From Allobosea lupini (lineage in GTDB: Bacteria; Pseudomonadota; Alphaproteobacteria; Rhizobiales; Beijerinckiaceae), in assembly GCF_900109525.1 (NCBI RefSeq), contig NZ_FOAN01000005.1:310001-374000 (forward strand): a stretch of 64,000 bases of DNA. The letters are read 5' to 3'. Position numbers and translations under genes: made by a program. Positions 1 to 8,622 of this stretch are shown one piece after another. A model generated the notes under the pieces. The model saw only the letters and a program-made list of their open reading frames with translations. It did no database searches and was not told the origin of the DNA. Within the stretch, counting starts at the first letter, position 1. Each line of letters begins with the position of its first letter.

Positions 1-348
1 GCCACCAGCCTTCACCAGCCCGCGCGCCAGCGCGAACGGACCGATCCCGGCGAGGATATTGCCGCAGTTCGGGGTGGTATCGACCGAAGCCGTCTCGATA
101 CCGACCTGCGCGAACAGGAAGTCGATGTCGCATCCCGGCTCGTCCGAGGGCGAGACGATCGCGACCTTACTGGTCAGGGGATGGGCGCCGCCGAGCCCGT
201 CGACCTGGCGCTTGTCGGGCGAGCCCATCACCGCAAGGAGGACAGCGTCGCGTGCGGCGATATCGGCCGGCAGATCATCGCGCAGGAAATAGGCGCCCTT
301 GGAGGTGCCGCCGCGGATCAGCATACAGGGGACGGCGAGCTGGCCCAT
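1..348 (-). CDS. PrpF/GalD-family isomerase (4-oxalomesaconate tautomerase-like), N-terminal part
   Basis: Only the first 116 residues are inside the window; the rest lies beyond base 1. The reading frame opens MGQLAVPCMLIRGGTSKGAY and carries family blocks MGSPD, VDGLGGA, TSKVAIV and TPNCGN, which are typical of the PrpF fold. Known members isomerise aconitate-like acids: PrpF acts on methylaconitate, GalD on 4-oxalomesaconate in gallate/protocatechuate 4,5-cleavage. Its start lies 3 bases after the stop of the TTT binding protein gene, so it is the distal gene of that operon. This context favours a polycarboxylate substrate, but the exact one cannot be told. Confidence 0.85.
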   Translation of the reverse strand, partial: MGQLAVPCMLIRGGTSKGAYFLRDDLPADIAARDAVLLAVMGSPDKRQVDGLGGAHPLTSKVAIVSPSDEPGCDIDFLFAQVGIETASVDTTPNCGNILAGIGPFALARGLVKAGG

Positions 349-351
349 CGC

Positions 352-1338
352 TCACTCCGCCGCCTTGATGCCGGAACGGGTGATGACCTCGCGCCAGAGC
401 ACGAGTTCGGAGGCGATCAGCTTGCCGAAGCCTTCCGGCGTCTCAGGCCGGGCGATGGCACCGTCCTTGGCCAGCGCCGCGGCGAAATCGAGCTGGCTGA
501 GCAGCGTATTGATCTCGCGATTGAGCCGCTCGACGACGGGACGTGGCGTGCGCGCCGGCGCCACGATCCCGTACCATTGCACCGCCTCGAAATCCGGCAG
601 GCCGCCCTCGGACAGCGTCGGCAGGTCCGGTGCGAAGCCCACGCGCTCGCGCGCGGCGACGCCGAGCACCCTGAGCTGACCACCTTCCGCCAAGGGTAGA
701 ACCGCCGGCCCGCCCGTCAGCGTGAACTGGATGTTGCCGGCGACGAGATCGTTCACCGAAGGCGCCGTGCCGCGATAGGGCACATGCGTCGCCTCGATGC
801 CGGCGCGATGGCAGAAATAGGCGGTGGCGATATGGGCGGCGCTGCCCTGGCCACCGGACGAATAGTTCAGCTTGCCCGGATTGGCCTTGGCGTAGGCGAT
901 GAACTCGCTGAGCGTCTTCGCCGGCAGCTTCGGATTGATCGCCAGGATGTTCGGCAGCATGGCGACGAGCGCCACCGGCTGGAAATCCTTGACCGGGTCA
1001 TAGGGCACGTTCGGATAGAGCGAGGGCGCGAAGGCGAGCGTGCCGATATGCCCCATCATCAGCGTGTGCCCATCGGGATCGGATTTGGCGACCTGCCCCG
1101 AGGCCGTCATGCCGCCGGCGCCCGGCCGGTTCTCGATCACAAAGCCCTTGCCGGGAATGCTGCGCTCGAGCTTGCTGGCGATCAATCGCGCTAGCACGTC
1201 GGTGCTGCCGCCGGGTGTGAACGGCACGACGATCCGGATCAGCTGGCTCGGCCACTCCGGCTGGGCGCGCACCGACGTAAGCCCGGCGAAGCCAGTGAGC
1301 CCTATGCCGGCAAGGACGGAGCGACGATCCAGCATCAT
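352..1338 (-). CDS. Tripartite tricarboxylate transporter (TctC/Bug family) binding protein
   Basis: A 328-residue periplasmic solute-binding protein. It begins with a DRRSVLAG secretion signal ending near SVRA, followed by the Bug-family opening PSQLIRIVVPFTPGGSTD and later ENRPGAGG. These proteins capture carboxylates for TctA/TctB-type membrane partners. No TctA or TctB lies beside it, so it either serves a membrane pair elsewhere or acts as a sensor, as many orphan Bug proteins do. It overlaps the upstream dehydrogenase gene by 4 bases and runs directly into the PrpF/GalD gene, so these are probably co-transcribed. Confidence 0.9.
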   Translation of the reverse strand: MMLDRRSVLAGIGLTGFAGLTSVRAQPEWPSQLIRIVVPFTPGGSTDVLARLIASKLERSIPGKGFVIENRPGAGGMTASGQVAKSDPDGHTLMMGHIGTLAFAPSLYPNVPYDPVKDFQPVALVAMLPNILAINPKLPAKTLSEFIAYAKANPGKLNYSSGGQGSAAHIATAYFCHRAGIEATHVPYRGTAPSVNDLVAGNIQFTLTGGPAVLPLAEGGQLRVLGVAARERVGFAPDLPTLSEGGLPDFEAVQWYGIVAPARTPRPVVERLNREINTLLSQLDFAAALAKDGAIARPETPEGFGKLIASELVLWREVITRSGIKAAE

Positions 1339-2168
1339 CGCGTCCCCTCCTTTCGCCGAGCCCCGCGCAGCTGCGCGTCGGCGACCGCCTGGGCAACGCC
1401 GGGATGCAGCCCCGCCGCAGCCAGCATCTCCGCCGCCTCGCGCATCTCGGCCGAGCGGCGCACGCCATGGGTGGCGACGCGCTCGCGCATGTCGGCGGCG
1501 AGCGCATGGAAATCGATCGACGGGAAGGTCGCGTTGAGGCTGGCGAAGACTGGGTCCTTGACGTCCCAGGCCTCGCAGGCGGCGGCGCAGTCGACCATCA
1601 GCGCCTCCAGCCCCTTGATCACGATCGAGCGGCAGAGCTTCATCGCCGAGGCCCGGCCATAGACCTCCGAGACCGGCGTCAGGTTCATGCCGAGCTCATT
1701 CAGAGCCTCGGACGCAGCCTGCGCCTGCGGCCCTCCGGAAAGGATCGCCACCTTGAGGCCAGGCTTCAGCACCGGCGCCATCACCGCGGCCTCGAGATAG
1801 TCGGCACCACTTGCGGTCACCGCCTGCGCCGCCCGCTGCTTGGTCGAGGGCGCGGCCGAATTGACATCGACGAAGACCTGGCCCGGTTTCAGCCAGACCG
1901 CAGCTTCGGTAGCCACCGCCTCGGCGCGGTCGGCAGTGACGGCCGAGAAGACGAAAGTCGCGTTTGAGCAGGCCTCCTGCGCCGAGGGTGCGCGGACGAC
2001 GCCGAGTTCCTGCGCCGCCGCTTCAAGACGGGCGCCGGCGTCGCTACCGAAGAGCAGGTCATAGGCGCGGATGGCGACGCCGTCATTGGCCAGCAGGCCG
2101 CGCGAGAAGGTCTGGCCGACCTCGCCGAAGCCGATGAAGGCGATCGCCGTCGTGTTGGCGCCTGCCAT
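1335..2168 (-). CDS. NAD(P)-dependent oxidoreductase, 6-phosphogluconate/3-hydroxyisobutyrate dehydrogenase-like (DUF1932 type)
   Basis: 277 residues. The Rossmann glycine motif GFGEVG is at residues 13-18. A C-terminal helical region contains the GRASAMKLCRS segment, whose lysine matches the catalytic lysine of beta-hydroxyacid dehydrogenases. The overall pattern fits the 6PGDH-like group with a DUF1932 C-terminus. It would oxidise a beta-hydroxyacid or reduce the matching keto acid; the substrate is not evident. A good ribosome-binding site (GAGGAG) precedes the ATG. It is first in the dehydrogenase-tctC-prpF/galD set, about 85 bases after the LysR gene. Confidence 0.8.
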   Translation of the reverse strand: MAGANTTAIAFIGFGEVGQTFSRGLLANDGVAIRAYDLLFGSDAGARLEAAAQELGVVRAPSAQEACSNATFVFSAVTADRAEAVATEAAVWLKPGQVFVDVNSAAPSTKQRAAQAVTASGADYLEAAVMAPVLKPGLKVAILSGGPQAQAASEALNELGMNLTPVSEVYGRASAMKLCRSIVIKGLEALMVDCAAACEAWDVKDPVFASLNATFPSIDFHALAADMRERVATHGVRRSAEMREAAEMLAAAGLHPGVAQAVADAQLRGARRKEGTR

Positions 2169-2218
2169 TGCTGGCTTCTCCTCGCGCGTTTCATCCCGCC
2201 GCGAGGGTCGGCCAAAGC

Positions 2219-2244
2219 CATTCTGCCATCAAATGATAAGAATG
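2219..2244. promoter_or_regulatory. Inverted repeat CATTCT-N14-AGAATG, candidate LysR binding site
   Basis: A perfect 6-base inverted repeat with a 14-base spacer lies between the LysR gene and the dehydrogenase gene, 51-76 bases upstream of the dehydrogenase ATG. The spacer itself holds the small palindrome ATCAAATGAT. Position and symmetry fit a LysR activation site for the dehydrogenase-tctC-prpF/galD operon. Inferred from sequence only. Confidence 0.4.
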
Positions 2245-2254
2245 CAGCGATTGA

Positions 2255-3175
2255 TTACTTTTCTTCATCTCGCCGCGGCACGACGCTGCGCTTCAGCGCC
2301 TGGCTCAAGAGCGTGATCAGGTCGCGCGTCACCGGGCGCAGCGGCACCGATTTGCGCGTGATGATGCCGAGCGTGCGGGTCACAGCCGGGGAGCGCAGCG
2401 GGATCGCGACGAGCTCGCCGGCATCGACGATATCGAGCGAAAGCTGCGGCACCACCGCGTAGCCGATGCGCGAGCGCACGAGGCTGACCGCGGTGACGAC
2501 GCGCTGGACCTCGTAGCGCCAGGTCAGGCTCTCGCGCCTGGCGCCGAGCGCATCGTCGATCAGGATGCGGTTGCCGGTCTCGGCGCTGATCCGCACCAGC
2601 GGCTCGTCCTGCAATTGCGCCCAGGTCAGCGACGCCTCCTGCGCCAGCGGCATCGAGCGATGGCTGACCAGCACGAACGGCTCCTTGACGACCGGCTTCA
2701 GCTCGAGGTCCCAGCGATTGGCGGCGACGATGGTGACGCCGAACTCGGCCTCGCCCGACTGGACCTTGTCGGCGATCTCGGACGCCGAGTTGTCGTGGAT
2801 GCGGACGCCGACACCGGGATGGCGCGCGGCGAAAGCTGCGATCACTGCCGGCATGCAATGCGCCGCCACCGTCGGCAGGCAGCCGAGCGAGACCTGTTCG
2901 TCGCCCTCGCGCAGGTCGACCCGGACCTCGTTAATGGCGAAGCCCAGGTCCTCGAAGATGCGCCGCGCCCGCGGCAGCAGGGTGGTGCCGGCCGCGGTCA
3001 GCGAGACCTGCCGCGTCGTCCGCAGGAAGAGCGGCGTGCCCAGCGATTCCTCGAGCTTGCGGATGCGGTGGCTGAGCGCCGTCTGCGACAGGTTGAGATG
3101 CGAGGCGGCGGCGCGGAAGCTGCCGCGCTCTGCGATGCTGACGAAGGCCTGCAGCCCGAGAACGTCCACCCTCAT
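2255..3175 (-). CDS. LysR-family transcriptional regulator
   Basis: 306 residues. The N-terminal winged helix-turn-helix reads SFRAAASHLNLSQTALSHRI followed by RKLEESLGTPLF, the LysR signature; a periplasmic-binding-like effector domain follows. Its ATG overlaps the stop of the response regulator gene by 4 bases, so it is translationally coupled to a two-component system. It probably controls the downstream dehydrogenase-tctC-prpF/galD genes on the same strand. The effector is unknown; a carboxylate is likely from context. Confidence 0.92.
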   Translation of the reverse strand: MRVDVLGLQAFVSIAERGSFRAAASHLNLSQTALSHRIRKLEESLGTPLFLRTTRQVSLTAAGTTLLPRARRIFEDLGFAINEVRVDLREGDEQVSLGCLPTVAAHCMPAVIAAFAARHPGVGVRIHDNSASEIADKVQSGEAEFGVTIVAANRWDLELKPVVKEPFVLVSHRSMPLAQEASLTWAQLQDEPLVRISAETGNRILIDDALGARRESLTWRYEVQRVVTAVSLVRSRIGYAVVPQLSLDIVDAGELVAIPLRSPAVTRTLGIITRKSVPLRPVTRDLITLLSQALKRSVVPRRDEEK

Positions 3176-3801
3176 CGGATCGCCCGCTCCTGTCCGGCGA
3201 CAAGATCGGCAAGCCGGACCAGCTCGGCCAGCGTCGAGGCGCCCATCTTCCGCATCACCTGGCCGCGATGCACCTTCACGGTCACCTCGCTCAGGCCGAG
3301 ATCGGCGGCTATCTGCTTGTTGAGGCGACCTTGCGCGACGAAGGTAAGCACCTCCTTCTCCCGCACCGTCAGCGTCGCGAAGCGCTCTTTCAGCTCGGCG
3401 AGTGCCGCCTCGTCCTTGCGCCTCGCCTCGTCCTTCCCGATCGCCACACGCACCGCATCGAGCAGGTCCTGCTCGCGGAACGGCTTCAGCAGGAACTCGA
3501 CTGCCCCAAGCTTGATCGCCCGCACCGCCATCGGCACGTCGCCATGGCCAGTAAGGAAAACGATCGGGATCGGATCGTTCAGCGTGGCCAGCTCGGCCTG
3601 GAAATCCATGCCGCTCGGGCCTGGCATCCGGACGTCGAGGACGAGACAGGACGGCGTGTCGGGACGCCGGGCCAGCGCGAACTCCCGCACCGATGCGAAA
3701 ACCGAGACCGCATAACCGACCGAGCGGAGGAGGCTGTCGAGCCCCTCGCGGACAGAGACATCGTCATCGACGACGAAGACGGTCGCTGGCTGCCTATCCA
3801 T
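3172..3801 (-). CDS. FixJ/NarL-type response regulator
   Basis: 209 residues starting MDRQPATVFVVDDD. The receiver domain has the acidic pair in VDDD, the phospho-acceptor Asp56 (LVLDVRMPG) and the conserved lysine in LLKPF. A LuxR-type helix-turn-helix (LTVREKEVLTFVAQGRLNKQ) is C-terminal. A longer in-frame opening exists 31 codons upstream, but it lies inside the kinase gene and lacks family similarity, so the internal ATG is preferred. The start overlaps the kinase stop by 8 bases. The cognate kinase is therefore the adjacent one. Confidence 0.93.
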   Translation of the reverse strand: MDRQPATVFVVDDDVSVREGLDSLLRSVGYAVSVFASVREFALARRPDTPSCLVLDVRMPGPSGMDFQAELATLNDPIPIVFLTGHGDVPMAVRAIKLGAVEFLLKPFREQDLLDAVRVAIGKDEARRKDEAALAELKERFATLTVREKEVLTFVAQGRLNKQIAADLGLSEVTVKVHRGQVMRKMGASTLAELVRLADLVAGQERAIR

Positions 3802-4870
3802 GCTGCCGATCCAATGTCGTGCCAGCCACCGGCAAGGTGAAGCCGAAGACCATGCCGCGGGGATGATTGACGGCGGCGTAGACCGTCCCGCCATGCGCCT
3901 CGACGATCGAGCGGCTGATCGCCAGGCCCATGCCCATCCCGCCCGGCTTGGTCGAGTGGAAGGCCTCGAACACCTGCTCGATCGCGGCCGGCGCCAGGCT
4001 GACGCCGGTGTCGCGGACGCTCACCGTGATCGCGCCACCGTCGCTGGCAGCGCCGACCAGCAGGTCGCGCGGCCCTGTCTCCAGGCCGCCCATCGCCTCG
4101 GCCGCGTTGATCACCAGGTTGAGCACGACCTGCTGGAGCTGAACCTTGTCGCCAAGCGGCTGCGGCAGGTCATCGGCCAGATCGGTCTGGAGCATCACGC
4201 GGTGCCTGCGCAATTCGCCGCGGGTCAGGGCCAGAACCTCCTCGATCAGTGCGACCATATCGAGCCTGTCGCGCGAGGGCGGAGCCTTGGCCACGAGGTT
4301 GCGTACGCGTCCGATCACCTCGCCGGCGCGATCGGCATCGGCGACGACGCGCTGCAGGGCCCGCTTGGCCTCGCCGGTATCGGGCGGTGTCGCCGCGAGC
4401 CAGCGCAGGGCGGCATGGCCGCTGGCGGCGATCCCGGCCAACGGCTGGCTGACCTCATGCGCGATCGAGGCGGCCAGCTCGCCCATGGTGGTGACGCGCG
4501 CCATATGGGCCAGCTCGGCCTGTGTCTGGCGGATGCGCGCCTCCGCCTCCCCGATCCGCAAGGCCAGATAGGTGGTCGCGCCGATGGCAATCAGGCTCAG
4601 GGCTCCGTTCGCCAGGCCGGTCTCCTGGATTCCGCGCGGCGTCAGCAGATAGCTCAGCACCGTCAAAACGGCGCTGCCGGCGCCGAACGAGACGACGACC
4701 GCCGGCCGGTCGAACCTGACCGAGATCAGGATCACCGCGACATAGAGGACGGCGACCGCAATCTCCAGGCTGGTGAAGGTGTCGGCCAAGAAGATCGCGG
4801 CCATCGCCGCGATCAGGCCGAGCCAGAGCCATGGTCTTTCGATGCGCATGCGCTCGCGATCGCGCCTCAT
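3794..4870 (-). CDS. Membrane sensor histidine kinase
   Basis: 358 residues. Four hydrophobic segments (about residues 14-32, 35-51, 58-76, 85-104) are followed by a HisKA domain with phospho-acceptor His138 in ELAASIAHEVSQPLAGI, then a HATPase domain with N-box NLVINAAEAM and G-box GMGMGLAISRSIVEAHGG. There is no PAS or periplasmic loop of note, so sensing is likely in or near the membrane. The architecture resembles FixL/DctS-like kinases of alphaproteobacteria. It is the first gene of a coupled kinase-regulator-LysR chain. Confidence 0.93.
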   Translation of the reverse strand: MRRDRERMRIERPWLWLGLIAAMAAIFLADTFTSLEIAVAVLYVAVILISVRFDRPAVVVSFGAGSAVLTVLSYLLTPRGIQETGLANGALSLIAIGATTYLALRIGEAEARIRQTQAELAHMARVTTMGELAASIAHEVSQPLAGIAASGHAALRWLAATPPDTGEAKRALQRVVADADRAGEVIGRVRNLVAKAPPSRDRLDMVALIEEVLALTRGELRRHRVMLQTDLADDLPQPLGDKVQLQQVVLNLVINAAEAMGGLETGPRDLLVGAASDGGAITVSVRDTGVSLAPAAIEQVFEAFHSTKPGGMGMGLAISRSIVEAHGGTVYAAVNHPRGMVFGFTLPVAGTTLDRQHG

Positions 4871-4949
4871 GCCCTGCCCTTCGCCACCGGCCTACCCAGT
4901 CAAGCTATCGGACAAGACAGATGGCCGAGCGCTCTGTCCAGCCCGTGCA

Positions 4950-6281
4950 TCAGCTCGGATTGTCCAGCGTGAACAGGTCGGCATCCTCGTCATAGGCGAA
5001 GTACTCGCCATAGCGGGCCCAGTTCGTCACCGCCTTCAGCGTTGTCGCGGCATAGTCCTCCGACATGTGGTCTTCGAGCTCGTCGCGGAAGCGTGGCGCC
5101 GGCGCCCTGTGGCTGGAGCGCTCGTCGAGCACCCGCCGGATATGGGCGGCGAGCGGCACATAGGCCGCGAGCTGCTGGGCGAAGAGGCGCTTGCGTCCGT
5201 CGACATCGGCGTCGGCGAAGCGCAAGCCCGCGGCGGTCAGCCTGATGTCGCCGCCTTCGAGATCGGCGAAACGCAGCAGCTGCAGCGTCTCGGCCACCGG
5301 GAAGAGATCGTCGATCTCCAGGTGCAGTTCGGCTGCGAGCGGCGGCAGGTCGGCCTCCCCTCTGTAGGCCGCGCCCGCGATCGTCTCGATCAGCCCGGCC
5401 ATCAGATTGGTCGAGACCCGCGGCAGCGCCATGGCGATGCCGGTGCCGGGAAAGAAGCCGTCACGTGCCGGCGCGCCGGCCTTCGCGGTCATGCGGGCAT
5501 AGATGTCCTCGACCAAGGTGCGGAAGGCGGGATCGAGACGGTCGCGAGGCTGCGGCAGCTCGACCTTCAGCTCGGCGATGACGCGGCCCGGATTGGAGCC
5601 GAAGATCAGGATGCGGTCGCACATCAGCACCGCCTCCTCGATATTGTGCGTCACCATCAGGATCGCCTCGATCGGCATCCGTCCCTCGCACCAGAGATCG
5701 AGCAGATCGGTGCGCAGCGTCTCGGCGGTGAGGACGTCGAGCGCCGAGAACGGCTCGTCCATCAGCAGCACCTTGGGGTGCACGACCAAAGCGCGCGCGA
5801 GCCCGACACGCTGGCGCATGCCGCCGGAGAGCTCCTTCGGATAGGCGCTTTCGAAGCCGTCGAGGCCGATCAGGTCGATGGCGGCGAGCGCGCGCTTGCG
5901 CCGTTCGGCCGGCGCGATGCCCTGCGCCTCCAGGCCGAGCTCGACATTCTCCAGCACGCTCAGCCAGGGGAACAGCGCGAAGCTCTGGAACACCACGGCG
6001 ACGCCCGAGCTCGGCCCGTTCACGGCCCGCCCCTCGAAGGTGACGGTGCCGCCGCTCGGCTGGATCAGCCCGGCGATCGCCCGCAGCAGCGTCGACTTGC
6101 CCGAGCCCGAGCGGCCGAGCAGGCCGACGATCTCGCCAGGCCGAAGCTCGACATCGACCTTGTCGAGCACGACGAGCGAGCCGGCCGCGCCTTTGTCGTA
6201 GCTCTGGCAGACCTCTTTGGCACTGACGAGCGGAGTGGCATTCCCGGCCTTGAAATCGCGGGTCGCGATGATCTCGTTCAT
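4950..6281 (-). CDS. ABC transporter ATP-binding protein, nitrate/sulfonate/taurine type with C-terminal AAA-associated domain
   Basis: 443 residues. Walker A is GLLGRSGSGKST, signature LSGGMRQRVGLARAL, Walker B VLLMDEPFSALD, and the H-loop is in MVTHNIEEAV. After about residue 270 comes an extra domain of roughly 150 residues that resembles the AAA-associated C-terminal domain seen in some NitT/TauT-family ATPases. It powers the double permease encoded 24 bases upstream. No periplasmic binding protein gene is adjacent, so the substrate is unknown; anions or organosulfonates are typical of the family. Confidence 0.9.
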   Translation of the reverse strand: MNEIIATRDFKAGNATPLVSAKEVCQSYDKGAAGSLVVLDKVDVELRPGEIVGLLGRSGSGKSTLLRAIAGLIQPSGGTVTFEGRAVNGPSSGVAVVFQSFALFPWLSVLENVELGLEAQGIAPAERRKRALAAIDLIGLDGFESAYPKELSGGMRQRVGLARALVVHPKVLLMDEPFSALDVLTAETLRTDLLDLWCEGRMPIEAILMVTHNIEEAVLMCDRILIFGSNPGRVIAELKVELPQPRDRLDPAFRTLVEDIYARMTAKAGAPARDGFFPGTGIAMALPRVSTNLMAGLIETIAGAAYRGEADLPPLAAELHLEIDDLFPVAETLQLLRFADLEGGDIRLTAAGLRFADADVDGRKRLFAQQLAAYVPLAAHIRRVLDERSSHRAPAPRFRDELEDHMSEDYAATTLKAVTNWARYGEYFAYDEDADLFTLDNPS

Positions 6282-6305
6282 GGCGGCATCCTCCTGCGGA
6301 AAGGT

Positions 6306-8057
6306 TCAGTCGAGGCGCATCCGGCGTTCCGCCATCACATAGAGCGGGCGCCAGAGCAGGCGGTTGAAGAGCGTGACGAAGAGCGACATGACGGCGATGC
6401 CGAGCACGACGCGCGGGAAGTCGCCGGCCTCGGTCGCGTTGGCGATGTAGGCGCCGAGGCCATAGGCCTCGAGCTTGGTGTCGCCCCAGCTCGCGACTTC
6501 GGCGACGATGCTGGCATTCCAGGAGCCGCCGGACGCGGTCAGCGCACCGGTGACGTAATAGGGGAAGATCCCCGGCAGCATGACGCGCCGCCACCACGTC
6601 CACGAGCGCAACTGGTAGACGCTCGCCGCCTCGCGCAGATCGGTCGGGAAGGCGCTCGCGCCGGCGATGACGTTGAACAGGATGTACCACTGCGTGCCGA
6701 GCACCATCAGCGGCGAGAGCCAGATGTCGGGGCTGGCGCCGGTCGCGACGATGGCGACGACGGCGAAGGGGAACAGCACGTTCGCCGGGAAGGCCGCGAG
6801 GAACTGCGCCACCGGCTGGACGCGCTCGGCGATTCCCGGGCGCAGGCCGATCCAGACGCCGACCGGGATCCAGATCACGCTGGCGACGGCGATCAGCAGG
6901 GTGACGCGCAGCAAGGTGACGAGGCCGCGCGCCAGCGGATCCCAGGCATCTGACCAGGACAGGCTCTGCCCGAGATAGGCGATGGCGGTCCACATCGCCC
7001 AGGCACCGATGGCGAGAATCAGGACGAGCCAGGCCCGGTCGAGCGTCTCGCTGGTCCCCGCGCTGACCTCATGGCGCAGCGGCGGCACACTGCGGAACCG
7101 CACCAGCAGCAGCCGGCCGCCCAGCCAGGCGAGCGGAGCTGTCAGGCGCTTGAGCAGGCGGGTGCGCCGGGCGAGGCCATGCACCCAGGAGCGCGGCTTC
7201 CGCTGGCCGGCGGTCTGCTCGAAACGGAACTTGTCGGCCCAGGCGACGATCGGCCGGAACAGCAGCTGGTCGTAGAGACCGATCACGATCGCCATCGCCA
7301 GCACGGCCCAGGCCACGGCTGCGAAATTCTGCTCCTTGATCGCGAGCGCCAGCCAGGAGCCGAGGCCCGGCAACTGCACGGTGGTGTCGCCGACGGTGAT
7401 CGCCTCGGAGGCGACGACGAAGAACCAGCCGCCGGACATCGACATCATCGTGTTCCAGACCAGGCCCGGCATGGCGAAGGGCGCCTCCAGCCGCCAGAAG
7501 CGCTGCCAGGACGACAGGCCGAAGCTGCGGCTGACCTCGTCGAGATCGCGGGGGACCGTGCGCAGCGACTGGTAGAAGGAGAAGGCCATGTTCCAGGCCT
7601 GGCTGGTGAAGATCGCGAAGATCGAGGCGCATTCGGCGCCGAGCTGGCTGCCCGGGAACAGCCCCATGAAGAAGGTGACGGTGAAGGTCAGGAAGCCGAG
7701 CACCGGCACCGATTGCAGGATGTCGAGCGCCGGGATGATCACCATCTCGGCACGCCGGCTCTTGGCCGCCAGCGTCGCGATGGTGAAGGTGAAGGCGAGA
7801 GAGGCGATGATCGCGGCGAACATCCGCATCGTCGTGCGCAGCGCATAGTCCGGCAGCAGCGCCGGATCGAGCACGACCGGCTCGGTGGGTAGGCCCGAGA
7901 GCGGCGCGCGCATCGCCGCTGCGCCATGCAGCGCGAGAATGGCGAGCGCGGCTAGCAGCGCGAACGCCGCCAGGTCATAGAGATTGGGTAGGACGCGGTT
8001 GCGCGCCAGGGTGGCGAGCGCGCTGCGCCCGGCTTCGCGGTTCGACAGAAACGCCAT
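6306..8057 (-). CDS. ABC transporter permease with two fused transmembrane domains (NitT/TauT family)
   Basis: 583 residues from an ATG preceded by CCGAGG. Two copies of the binding-protein-dependent permease domain are fused. The first carries the coupling segment DEVSRSFGLSSWQRFWRLEA, the second REAASVYQLRSWTWWRRVML. Each has about six membrane helices, so a single chain can form the whole pore. A longer frame extends 61 codons upstream but its residues are low-complexity and unlike the family. The gene sits 24 bases before its ATPase; no binding protein gene is in the cluster. Confidence 0.9.
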   Translation of the reverse strand: MAFLSNREAGRSALATLARNRVLPNLYDLAAFALLAALAILALHGAAAMRAPLSGLPTEPVVLDPALLPDYALRTTMRMFAAIIASLAFTFTIATLAAKSRRAEMVIIPALDILQSVPVLGFLTFTVTFFMGLFPGSQLGAECASIFAIFTSQAWNMAFSFYQSLRTVPRDLDEVSRSFGLSSWQRFWRLEAPFAMPGLVWNTMMSMSGGWFFVVASEAITVGDTTVQLPGLGSWLALAIKEQNFAAVAWAVLAMAIVIGLYDQLLFRPIVAWADKFRFEQTAGQRKPRSWVHGLARRTRLLKRLTAPLAWLGGRLLLVRFRSVPPLRHEVSAGTSETLDRAWLVLILAIGAWAMWTAIAYLGQSLSWSDAWDPLARGLVTLLRVTLLIAVASVIWIPVGVWIGLRPGIAERVQPVAQFLAAFPANVLFPFAVVAIVATGASPDIWLSPLMVLGTQWYILFNVIAGASAFPTDLREAASVYQLRSWTWWRRVMLPGIFPYYVTGALTASGGSWNASIVAEVASWGDTKLEAYGLGAYIANATEAGDFPRVVLGIAVMSLFVTLFNRLLWRPLYVMAERRMRLD

Positions 8058-8121
8058 GGAAACCTCGGCGGGATGGAGGTGACTGCGGCCGATGGCCGGC
8101 CTTGCGGGCTGAGCGACTTTG

Positions 8122-8358
8122 TCAGGCGGCGCACCTGCACCCTGAGCGGCAACCGCCTTCCTCGTCGCGCTGCTCCCCGCCTTCGCTGCGCCAGCGGCAT
8201 TCCAGGCGCCCGTCAGCTGCATTGATGCGCCATTCGGCAACCAGCCCTGATCGCTTCTGTGCAGCCCTGCGCAGGAGAGTGCCGTTGCTCGGGCGCAAGT
8301 TCGGCCAGGCCAGCGCTCGCGAGATTACAGAGTGCCGAAACGCGACGACGTTGTTCAT
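8122..8358 (-). CDS. Small hypothetical protein (78 aa)
   Basis: The frame opens MNNVVAFR after a plausible ribosome-binding site (GAAGAGGTGGGCC) and contains LVAEWRINAADGRLECRW. I recall this pattern (aromatic-basic residues followed by GRLECRW) from short uncharacterised proteins of Hyphomicrobiales, but could not search. The tail is arginine/glycine/cysteine rich. It lies 64 bases before the ABC permease on the same strand and fills most of an otherwise empty gap. Function unknown. Bases 8359-8622, between it and the aldolase gene, hold no other gene I can support. Confidence 0.45.
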   Translation of the reverse strand: MNNVVAFRHSVISRALAWPNLRPSNGTLLRRAAQKRSGLVAEWRINAADGRLECRWRSEGGEQRDEEGGCRSGCRCAA

Positions 8359-8622
8359 GGCCCACCTCTTCGGTCCCGGTGGGGCCGTCCGACGCGCGAA
8401 CGGGCGCACACGACGACCCACGCCGCAGCGATGGCTGCATGCGATCGGTCGGCATGGCCATGTCCCTGCGACGGAAAGCCGGTAGTTGCGACAGCGCCTC
8501 GCGGTCAGCGCCGCGAAGTCATCGCCTCTCTGCGCCCCGAGGCGATGGCGATCAATCGGACGATGGGATCGGGGCCGATACCTTGGTATAGCGCCGCCAG
8601 CGCCGCATCCGGCGGGCCTGGT

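Noticed and set aside
4773..6953. A 726-codon open frame on the plus strand opposite the ABC ATPase and permease genes.
   Set aside because: Rich in Arg, Gly, Asp and His without any domain pattern, typical of antisense frames in GC-rich DNA; the minus strand carries clear Walker motifs.
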